Source of the DNA: Membranipora membranacea
Taxonomy: Eukaryota; Bryozoa; Gymnolaemata; Cheilostomatida; Membraniporidae
DNA: 64,000 nt
Direction of reading: 5' to 3'
NCBI GenBank assembly: GCA_914767715.1
Contig: OU612068.1
Coordinates: 18,786,001-18,850,000, forward strand
Shown here: in pieces, positions 39,452-49,800 of the stretch
How the letters are laid out: every line of letters begins with the position of its first letter
Position numbering within the stretch: the first letter of the stretch is position 1
The notes under the pieces: model-generated
What the model saw: only the letters and a program-made list of their open reading frames with translations
The model's database searches: none
What the model was told of the DNA's origin: nothing
Program-made: the position numbers and the translations under genes

Positions 39452-39790
39452 TTTAAAAGATCTTTTAGTAAACAAATTACTTGAAAAATCGGAGTCCATT
39501 AGTAGTATCTTTTGTTGATAACAGATGCATTATCATTAGGACTCACAACTTCAATATGACAACAAATATGACTGAAACAGCTCTTCAGCATATACTGTGT
39601 ACTTCTGAAGAGAATTTTAATAAGAGGTCTTTTGGTGAACAAAAATTACTTGAAAAATTCAACCCATCAATATTATATTTTGTTGTTAACATAGATGTAA
39701 TATCATAAAGACTCACAACCTCAATATGACAGCAAATATGACTGAAGCAGCTCTTCCGCACATATTCTCCACAACCGAAGAAGCATCAGA
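39452..39790 (+). repeat. 170-bp tandem duplication of the GPCR1 5' end
   Basis: The stretch around 39452-39621 is repeated with substitutions at 39622-39790. Both copies contain actcacaac, then tcaatatgac and aaatatgactgaa, the sequence around the GPCR start. The first copy therefore holds a decoy ATG at 39556 whose frame ends at 39708, 17 bp before the real start. Confidence 0.8.
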
Positions 39791-40661
39791 CAAATGGACC
39801 ACATATTACTCAACAAGACCTAAATCGGCAGCAATCTATCCAACTTCAACTCTTTCTCTCATAATTTTCTGCAATACTCTGATATTGATGACTTTGAAGC
39901 GAATGAGAAAGTTGAAGTTCAATCACTACTATCTAGTGGGACTGACTGTGTCAGACTTATTGTTAGTTCCAGTTATTTCAGTGGGAGTTTATATAGCTCT
40001 GGCCGGTGGTATATCGATGACAGAGTACTACTGCAGCTTAAACGGGTTTTCTCTAGCGTTCCCACTCAGCTCAACAATATGCATACACTGTCTAATGGGT
40101 GTTGAAAAGTGTGTATCAGTTCTGAAACCTCTAACATACCGGAGATTTGTCGCTAGAGCTGACGCAAGAAGATGGGTAGTTGCCGCGATCATCTGCTGCT
40201 TTATGCTACCTTTTGTGTACATCGGTACACTCTGGCATTCTGGAATACTTGACTTTTACTATGATCACATCACATGCACCTGTTTACCCAAATGGACGAT
40301 TACCTCGTACTTGGCTTTTGGAGTAATCACTGTGATAGGACTTACTGCGCAAATTATGTCGCACATGCTTATTTATAGAAAAATAATCACGATGTCAAAG
40401 CGACGTCGCAAGAGTACCATAAAAGCTGCGAGGACATTACTTCTCACAGTTGGCTTGTACTATGTTTGCTGGCTACCCTACTCTATATACATATTGTTTC
40501 AGTTTTTTGTTGACAATATTATAGTAAATGAGTGGGGTATTTATTTTTCAGGTAACATTCTGATGCAAAACAGTTACTTGAACATCTTTGTTTATATTTT
40601 TTCTCTACCTGGCTTTAAGGAGAGCCTATTTGGCAGCCGCAAGATCGGTGTGCTTTGTTGA
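39726..40661 (+). CDS. class A (rhodopsin-like) GPCR, single exon, paralogue 1
   Basis: 311 residues, intronless, with seven hydrophobic segments at about 37-57, 69-92, 103-127, 148-167, 191-218, 234-259 and 270-292. Class A marks are visible: an N in TM1 (FCNTLIL), SDLLLVP with the TM2 aspartate, a Cys at the start of TM3 and Cys residues in extracellular loop 2, CWLPY in TM6 and NIFVY in TM7 (for NPxxY). The G-protein-coupling DRY at the end of TM3 is replaced by EKC. The N-terminus carries an N-glycosylation site (NMT). The start at 39726 follows a duplicated leader. The ligand is unknown. The nearest relative is the gene at 42548. An AATAAA lies at 40865. Confidence 0.9.
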   Translation: MTANMTEAALPHIFSTTEEASDKWTTYYSTRPKSAAIYPTSTLSLIIFCNTLILMTLKRMRKLKFNHYYLVGLTVSDLLLVPVISVGVYIALAGGISMTEYYCSLNGFSLAFPLSSTICIHCLMGVEKCVSVLKPLTYRRFVARADARRWVVAAIICCFMLPFVYIGTLWHSGILDFYYDHITCTCLPKWTITSYLAFGVITVIGLTAQIMSHMLIYRKIITMSKRRRKSTIKAARTLLLTVGLYYVCWLPYSIYILFQFFVDNIIVNEWGIYFSGNILMQNSYLNIFVYIFSLPGFKESLFGSRKIGVLC

Positions 40662-42547
40662 GCTGAGATTGATGGCAGCACAAAGGACTGAAAAAAACCG
40701 CACTTGGCCTGCAAATCATTTGAAATGATGTGTGACCAATCTAGATTAAGCAGATTACTTATTCAGGGTAGATAGAAATCTACGCCTGTCAATACTTGAA
40801 CTTGTGTGATATTATCTTGACTAGCTATCAGGTATTGATGTATTGTGTATTTGAAATTCTTTCCAATAAACAAGGCCTGATCTGCTTTTGATTTGGTAGG
40901 AGTCGCGATCTTTATATACATGGGTATATAACTCCATTCTGATATAATAAGGCAGAGAAAGCTTTGAAATTGAAATTTAGCTAATATAGCTGCTGGTATA
41001 GTATAGCTAGCTATAGGAAGGCATTCAGACTCCGGTTTACTTTAACCAGAAGATCAGAGCTGTTGTATTTCATCAAGATGAATGGATAAGTATTAACTTA
41101 TGAATATTATTAGATTTAAAATTTATATATATTATTATGCATTTGTGTGGAGTGATAGAGTCTTGCCAACTTAAATTGACATATGAGGCCAGGTCATTAC
41201 AATAATTCACCCAGACTAAGATTCATTTTGAACAATGGCTTATTTGTGGAAAGTACGGTTGCCCTTCTAAAATTATCTGTCAAGCACTAGCCAAGGCATA
41301 TGTATCAAACCTTGTTTTTTTCTTCATCGACATGTCTTTGTATGAGGACATCAAAATCGATTTGTAATTCCTCCAGCTTTTAAGAAAAAAAATCGGCTGC
41401 GCGAAGCTCCTCGTGTGAAATTATGAAACCACGTGCACATGAACTCGGTGCACGTTTTTGCCACGGCCAATGCAACGAGTTGTGCATGTAAAATCAATAA
41501 TCAAAATTATTTATATGATAATCTTTCAATCATTGATAACCATGAAGTGTTAAATGCTGGACAATTCTCTTCATATTTCATGATGATAAATTGTCACACA
41601 AGTTCTTTGATAAACAGGAAGTTTATTTTTGCTCTGAATCTGTAATCTTTAATTGAATCTTAGCTATATCTGTTGATGCGCTTCATCATACGGGAGTTGG
41701 TCTTCAGGAAATACGATATTTTTTATCTACATCAAATGAGCTGTGAACAGTTAGTTTTCTTGCATTTATACCATTCCCATCATACTTAAGCAACTGGAAC
41801 ATAGCATGGAATTTGCAACTTGTAAATCGATAACCTTGAAATTCACAAATAGAAAAAAAATTGATAACACATTCTATGCGATTACATTTTTATCATGATA
41901 TACAATTAAAAGGGACTTATTAAAAGAAACAATTATCGCTATGTATAAAAAAAATGTCTCATGGGGCCATTATTCACGTTTGAATGCCAACGCCTTTTTA
42001 GGTAACAATATACTCAAGCAATCTTGAATTTCTCGCAATAAATAAATAGATAGAGGCTTATAATTAATTATTTTCAGAACTTTCATCGAATTGTGGCAGA
42101 AACAGACAATAAATATTATCTTTATCTTTAATAAATTGGAAAACCATCATTTATTCTGGTAAAGATAATTTTTCATCTAAACTTCTCGCTATATCAATCA
42201 TCAGAGATATCATGATCAGATATTGCTTTGGGGAAATAATCTACTTCTGGGTGATATAAGTAAATTTTTACGAAGTATAGAGTATTATATCCTCTTGATG
42301 CCCTATAATGGATTTGTCCGTGTATATGTAGGCTACAATGCATTGCTATGAAGCGCAGCCATTGGTTTATTTTAAATTATGCATTATATTGTAGTGTATA
42401 TATAAGACTGTGTAATTAGATATAAGACTGACATTAGTTAAGGTTTGCATGATGTGCAATTATATCAGTCAGACAAACACATAGCCATATAGTCTGCATA
42501 GAATCAACTGAAAACTGAATAATATATTTTATGTACAATTTAAATGT
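40662..42547. other. spacer between the two GPCR genes
   Basis: AT-rich, with the GPCR1 polyadenylation signal at 40865-40870. No gene or repeat family was recognised. Confidence 0.5.
40865..40870 (+). terminator. polyadenylation signal of GPCR paralogue 1
   Basis: AATAAA 204 bp after the stop codon. Confidence 0.6.
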
Positions 42548-43552
42548 ATGATTGATGAAAACAACATGGCTAACTGGACAGTGAATACAACGCATCAACA
42601 AAGCGACATAAGATTTGAGGAAATGACATCATCCATAGGCTTGGGCCAAAAGGAAGATGACTCATGGAAGGATTACGTTTCGACAGTACCTCCATCAGCG
42701 GCAGTACTACCGACAATAATAATTATTCTCATCTTCTTCAGTAACATCATCATACTCATCGCCTTCAGTCGTATGAAAAAACTGAAATATCATCATTACT
42801 ACTTAATAGCGCTTGCCGTCTGCGACCTCATATTAATTCCAATTTTGTCTCTGACAAGCTACACGATGATTTCTGGACACGTTCTGATGAATAGCTACAT
42901 CTGTAATATGAAGGGAGTATTGATATCTTCACCACTTACAACAACTATTTGTATACATTGCTGCATGTGTATTGACAAAGCTATATCTGTCCTAAAGCCG
43001 CATGTCTATCATAATTTCGTCAGCAAGCCGAAATCCAAACAATGGATTGTCACGGCGATGGTTTGCATTTTTATTCTTCCGGTTTTTTATATTGGTGCTC
43101 TATTTCATACTGAAATTTTACATTTCTACTTTGAAAGTAGCATATGCACATGTGTACCTCAATGGACTGTCAGGTCATACTTGGCGTATGGGGTGGTTAG
43201 CGTTCTTGGTTTACTTGTGCAAGTCATATCACATTATTTAATTTTTAAGAAAATCCTCAGCATGCCAAAAACTAACGGGCAGCGACTTATGAGGGCAACT
43301 AGAACAATGCTGCTCACAGTTGGAGCTTACTATATATGCTGGCTTCCTTACTCCATTTTGATGCTTGTACAGAGTTTTTCTAGTAGCATGCGAGCTTTCA
43401 AGTGGGCGATTTACTTTTTGACAAACTTGTTGACGGTAAATAGTTGTGTCAATGTATTTATCTATTGTTTTACGCTGCCTGGATTTAGAGAGCAAATCTT
43501 TACTTCTCCACGTATCGGAGTCAGAGAGGAGCAATCTGCCCAAAACTCTTAG
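42548..43552 (+). CDS. class A (rhodopsin-like) GPCR, single exon, paralogue 2
   Basis: 334 residues, intronless, collinear with the gene at 39726 and similar throughout the seven helices. Shared stretches include KK/RKLK-HHYYL before TM2, CICTC/CTCTC plus PQW/PKW in loop 2, YYICWLPYSI in TM6 and LPGF at the C-terminal boundary. TM7 has NVFIY. The DRY position reads DKA, so the acidic residue is kept but the arginine is lost. The N-terminus is longer, with NWT and NTT glycosylation sites. A second in-frame ATG at 42566 is an alternative start. It is a tandem duplicate of paralogue 1 that has diverged. The ligand is unknown. Confidence 0.9.
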   Translation: MIDENNMANWTVNTTHQQSDIRFEEMTSSIGLGQKEDDSWKDYVSTVPPSAAVLPTIIIILIFFSNIIILIAFSRMKKLKYHHYYLIALAVCDLILIPILSLTSYTMISGHVLMNSYICNMKGVLISSPLTTTICIHCCMCIDKAISVLKPHVYHNFVSKPKSKQWIVTAMVCIFILPVFYIGALFHTEILHFYFESSICTCVPQWTVRSYLAYGVVSVLGLLVQVISHYLIFKKILSMPKTNGQRLMRATRTMLLTVGAYYICWLPYSILMLVQSFSSSMRAFKWAIYFLTNLLTVNSCVNVFIYCFTLPGFREQIFTSPRIGVREEQSAQNS

Positions 43553-46500
43553 ATAATGTTAGCTTCAAGATGCATGTAGCTTTGTAGCTCTGACGCAATT
43601 ACTCTGGAAACCATCAATAACTCATGAGACAACCCAATCCTGAAGCCCTTACATACATTAGTAACTGGGATTCTCATAAGAACTACGTAACAGCAACCGA
43701 TAGGCTAATTTTCACTAAATCTCAGACTATAGTACCGCCGAAAAAACTTACTGATAATTGTTACTATAGTTGGTCCCTAGCAGAAATATCTTTGCTTGTT
43801 ATATGTAACTATTCATTCTTGTTGTTGTGGATTTCACATTACTATTACAGGGGACACCCAACGCTAGAAACAAGTGTAGTCATAGATGTGGTAAAGACAG
43901 CACTGGTTTCACATCAGAATTATTTTTGTATTTTTGCGGATATGATCTTAAAACTTATAATAAATGGTATTTAGTAGACTAAAACACTACAATTATATAC
44001 GTATATATAGACTTGATTTGCAGACACAAGTTTTCCCAAAGCTGATTCCATATCGTGTAATACATGAACCCTAACTATTTATTAATCACCTTGAACTTTG
44101 AGCTAGTGAAACCAAGAGATTCAGTAAAAATAACTTTAATATACATATACATTATTCATTGAATATTAAATTTGGAATCTAAACAAAATCTAAGAATTCA
44201 TTAATTTTCTAATGAATAAGTACAGTGATTGTCCGTTCTCACTAACTTATCGTTTCATGAACTTGTTATATACTACAACAGCAGATCTATGCAAGATACC
44301 TGATAGTATCGCACACAGACAGAGTTGCAAGCAAATTGTGTGCTATCAATATTGCCTTCTGTAGTCCACTGATGCCATGTGACCCGGGCAGGCTGTCTGG
44401 GTTTGGTGACAGACAGCCTGCCCAGGCTTGTATCCATGCCAGATTTATCATTGATGCAAGTTTAAAAATAAAATGTTTCAATGCAGTATGAAGAGAGTCA
44501 TCTTCTCATTGGCTTATGCCGGCCATTATTTTCACTGGTGATCACGGATGAGTTCTGAGTAACCCGGGCTATTTCGATGGATATGAACTATGCGTAGACT
44601 AAGATGCGTTATACTTTATTCATATTTGGGAATATAAATAAAGGAGAGTTGGAGCCAGGAGCTGGAGGGAACTAAAACCATTGTGACATCCTTTGTTATC
44701 AATACCAGAGTTAATAATGGCACGAATAGGAGACAGGTTACTTATTTGGTCGAGGTGATGCTAGCTAACTTTAAGTCATGTCTAAACTAGCTAAGCTAAG
44801 CTTAGCTAATTTATATATTTTTATGATCGAATAGCAGAGACTACATATATCACGTTCTCATATGATGGTAAATATTGTAGATTGTAGACCGTAGAAACAT
44901 ATAACATGATCACGAAAAAACCTTTTTTGTAACTGTAAAGAGCTCACTATGTTTATGTAAATAAAATATCAACTCCATTCAGCACTGTTCCATATTATGT
45001 AAGCATTTATATTTGTTTATTACAGTGACATGACATTTATAGTGTCTATCTTATGTATCATCAATATTTAACCTTTTTTTAAAGATGGACATAACTATAG
45101 GAAGAGCATTTTATCGCAAAGATGAAATAGGGATTTTCAGTAAAAAACATGTATAGATAGTATGATATATGGAAACGACATTACTGATGTAGCAACTGCC
45201 TAACATCACTCAATTTCCATCAATCAGTGGATCATTTGCTCCATTAACCAGCCAAAGGTTTCGTTTCCTAAGCAAAGAATGCTCAGATAGCCATTTGGGA
45301 AATTCTCATTTGAGAAACCCTGTTCACTGACAAATTTCCCAAGCGGTAATTTTTTGCTATCTAGATTTCCATAATCACATCTCCTATAAAGTTGCAATCT
45401 AGGTTTCTATTGACTGCGCAGTTGTTCAGACAGAGATACAGAATTGTGTTCTCTTTTAGCTCTCATTGATTTGAATTTTACTGCAGAAAAACAGGAATGT
45501 CCATCAGCGATTAATATCTGGTTTTCGGGTGTCAATTTATTTGAGAACAATGCGATCGATCAACGCTATGAAAAGCTTCATATCATTTCCTTAATTTTGT
45601 GCAGTTCCTACTAGTTGCCAACTTATAAGATACCAAATTGATTTACAGAAATTGGCAAGCATTGAGCACAGACACTAGTTTGATATTTTATTGCTCATTT
45701 AAATTTTCTTTGAATTTAGAAGATGACATGAAGATGACATAAATATGACATGAAGATGACATGAAGATGAGTTTTGACTTTGCGGTATATAATGTGTTAT
45801 ATATAGTGTGTTATGTATAATGTGCTATATATAATGTGTTATATGTAATGTATATTCTACTCTCTATCTATAATCTATGGAATCTAGTCAGCTAAAAGCT
45901 TTCATAGTTTAGAGCCCTTATTATTAGACCTTGGACTGCTGATTTTGAAGGCAGCCTTTACCCCATCGGTATATCTAATTGGCAAATTTTGTGTGGCGTT
46001 TGGCCTGGGTGAAGTAGAGATTGTCCCAAACATGAAGCAAGAGTACTATCAAAATATTATAATAAACATATTAAATACCTCTACAATACCATAATAATAA
46101 GAATAATATCAACGCAACCAAAAATGCAATAGCCAATCGGAACAAAGTATGATAAGAGGGCAAAAAAACCGCCTGTCATGTCATGCATGAATGCACAATT
46201 GTTACATGAGTAGATAACACCAATTAAGCAATAACCAACTCCATTTAGTACCCAGCTCCCCACTATGTGGCCTGCATCCTAAATCCACCTTCTGTATTAT
46301 AAATGCATCTGAAAACAAGATAACTGGTTTATACCATATAGGAACACATTTTTATTTTCAGTAGTATGCTTAATTCAAATATAATATAAATTGATTTATT
46401 ATAGAGATTCCTGTCTTATAAATAGTTAATGGAACTTGAAATTACAGTTTCATCGATTAATGACTAAATGGCTGTAACCACGAACACAATTATGACAAAC

Positions 46501-46874
46501 CGCATGTATAACTAAAAACATAGAGTTGTGGCGAAAGGACCTCTCTTCAGTGCCCACATGCCAGAGAAAATACTAGCTAAAATCAAGAAACTGAACATGT
46601 ACCGATTGCACATCAACATTTTGTTTGCTACTGGCCCAGCTAAGCCCAAATAGCGTGGGGATTTTGAAAATTAAATGGCGCCACCTCAAATATTCATACA
46701 AAAATCTAAAGGTATCATATATAAAAATATAACATTGGGGCTATGAGATATACAGTATTTGCGTGTGAACCATTGCGGACTAAAATTTCTCAGACCTTAG
46801 AAAACTAAAACATTTCAATGTGATCACAAATTCAGTTGAGAGTTTTTGTCTCTCATTTATGTGGAGGCAACTTC
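43553..46874. other. spacer between GPCR paralogue 2 and the smoothelin-like gene
   Basis: No exon was recognised; an open frame at 43624-43974 (116 codons) looks like chance. A hairpin with a 13-bp stem (GGCAGGCTGTCTG / CAGACAGCCTGCC) lies at 44389-44422. Short tandem repeats occur at 45720-45860. The left-hand end should contain the 3' UTR of the minus-strand gene. Confidence 0.5.
45720..45860. repeat. short tandem repeats
   Basis: GATGACATGAA-like units (about four copies) are followed by an array of TATAATGTGTTATA-like units (about five diverged copies). Confidence 0.8.
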
Positions 46875-49800
46875 TTATTGTGCCATATAAGTGTGCTTGT
46901 TGTTTTCATGGTCTCGAAGCTTTCGGTAAAAGCTCTGTACGTAAGTGAACACACACTTCCAGTCTGGTTTCTTCATTCTCACCATATCCTCCACATCGAG
47001 TAGGGGTGCGATATCAGCCTTCTTCCTAAAGTCACAAACAATAGTTGCATTTAAATGTGTGTCTCTTCCTGATTAATGTTCTCATGCTATTTTCGCTAAA
47101 AGAGATCAACAGGAGAAACAAAGACAATTGCTTTGAAGCAATATCCTGATGATAAGTTTACACATAGGAAACATCCATAAGAATGTTAATAGGCCAGAAG
47201 AATGATTTGACATATGCAGAGCAATACCCAGAGCCTTCAAAGTTGCAGATACTAATTTATACTAACGACAAATTGACTTATAATGCTTTTTTTAGACCTT
47301 CAAGGACCAACACAGACCATAGTGAACACTAATCATCGTATAATCTCACCAGTTGATGAACAAAGTTTCTCAAATCCACATGGGTTTAGAGGAACGAAAA
47401 GATAAGAACTCAGGGGTCACCATGTCATTGACAGTCATATGAGCATCTTCTCATCAATAAGATAAAATAAGCACAGTGACACAATAAAATTACCCTTTTT
47501 TTATTTTCGAGGACATGGTCTCATTTTTTTAATAAGAATTTGATTGATAGAAATATAGTTCAATAAATTAAAATAAATGAAATTAACTTACTCCGCGAGG
47601 TCAAATGCAAGCTGAAAGTTTTCTCTCCTTCGTCTCTCATCGACTTTCGACCAATCAAATGAGTCGGGGTAAAAATGATGAATCAACGCCAGAAATGCCA
47701 AACCATTGTTCCAACTTGTCGAGAAATTGGTAATGGCGACATTCTAAAACAAATAGGATCAGGATTGTAATTTTTATTGAGAAACATTGGTTGTACATTG
47801 GGTTCAGTTAACACATCTGGAGGCGAAGCTGGTCATATTGGCAATGTGATGGTATTTACAGTGATCTCCATGACAATAAAGCAGGGCCTTTCAATCCATC
47901 AATCAAGCTATCATCAAGTAAAACATTGGACAACAACGGTTCGGTTACGCACATAGTTTTCACACTCAAGTTGAATGGAACATGTCAAATGCTATGATGT
48001 TAGTAAGAAAAAAAGTTGGGAAATCCCAAGGATCTAAACTACTAATGGAAAGCTACTTGAAATAGTCTACTTTTCAAACTGCACACCAAGCATGTCAGTA
48101 AAAGCAATGCAAACACTCTGGCCTTAGCCTTGTCACGTGGCCACTGGCACTGGCACGTGACAAGGCTACTCTGGTCTAAGTAAGATTGTAGCTCTGATTT
48201 TCCATTTCACTGATAGGCGTATAGCATAAACCTGCGATAGACAATTTGGCCATCATCATTATGCTGCTGGATAAGGGATATAGGCTTAGCATGTACCTCA
48301 TATTCTTGCGTTTTTGATTTGCACCAATTAAGAAGCAATTGTTTAATGGCTGTGGCACTGCGTTGTATTCCTGCTCCACCAGCTGACGATGCAGTGAGAT
48401 TTCGTGCAAAGCTACAGGAAATTATAGACAAAAAAAAGCAATAAGAAAAACGCAATCACATGAAACTTTGGACATCAGATTAAAGTTTTTACATTCATTC
48501 ATCTGCAATCAAGTCAGTGACCGTTCCTGATCATATAAGTTTCTGGACAGACATGTTACTAGGACACTGTGTTTGCTTACAAATAGAGCTTAGGTAAAGT
48601 CATTAAATTGATTTAGAAATGCAAGCAAGCAGAAAAAAAGAGATGACATGACAAAAAACTAGACAAAGATGGGAAAGGTTTAGTAAGGGATTCAGTACAA
48701 GTCATCGTCCCTACAGTTAACCTCAAAACATTTCTGTGATGTCATAACGCTGTGTAGATTAGGTGTATTTTATTCTCTGTCTACAATTCTCTTCTCATGC
48801 AGCTGAACGATAATATAATAGACATATGTAATATATGTCTATGGATAATACCAACGATCTAGTTGCACATAAAAGATCTGATGCAAAAAAGCCGAGCACA
48901 ACACAAAATCCAAGAAGAGCTAGAAACAACCTCTTAAATTTTGCATAAAATATTGGTAGCATTATGTTCAGCACTGCAGCCAAGGGGAAACAATTTCACA
49001 AAGATTTTAAAGAATAACACAGCTTGTTCTCAGAAGGGAATGTCATCAGATAAACCAAAATCAAATCACTAAAGACCATTAAAATCATGCTTTTTGAGTT
49101 GTCTGCCTCCAAATATATTAAATTTTATTGTTTCGTTTCAAATATTTATTCCCCAAACTTTTTATGATCTACCTAAGTTGGGCAAGCTGAGAATGTTTTA
49201 TGCTGACACTTTTGCGGATTTGCGGTATAACTACTTTGAAAGCAGACATTTTTGCTCTAAATTACAATATTTTATTCAAAACGACCGTGCTGCCCACAAT
49301 ACTACCTTGTACTCTTGTGTCATCATTTTACACCAGCTTAGCAAGCCTTCAACCACAGTGGGCTGACCCCCACGAGCTGCACCACCGAACCTTCAAACAC
49401 ATAGCAGAGAACTAACTATCAACTAAAACGTCTAAACCATCCTCAGAGTTTAATAGTCACAGAGGCAATGCGGGTGTTAACCGAAGACCGGGTTCACGCT
49501 GAATGCCGAGGAGCGATGTGAAGACTGAAATGAATTAGTAGAAATCATGCGGAGGGGAAACTAGGCTAAGACAATTAGTAAATCACTCAGTGCTGGTGGA
49601 GACAACTCCACCAAACTCAAGAGCAGATAACTTTACACTCTGTCTCTACCTCATAGCCTTCTGTATTCACTGAGCAGAATGTCAGCATCTCCTTTTTGAT
49701 TTCGACGATACTGACGGCTTTGCGCTTTAACATTTTGGCAGCATTTTTAGCTACTGGAATGGCATTGATTGAAACACTCGATGGTGTAGTAGAACTAAAG

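Noticed and set aside
43624-43974. 116-codon open frame after GPCR paralogue 2
   Set aside because: No similarity to the receptor or any family known to me, and it lies in likely 3' UTR sequence with an AATAAA at its end.
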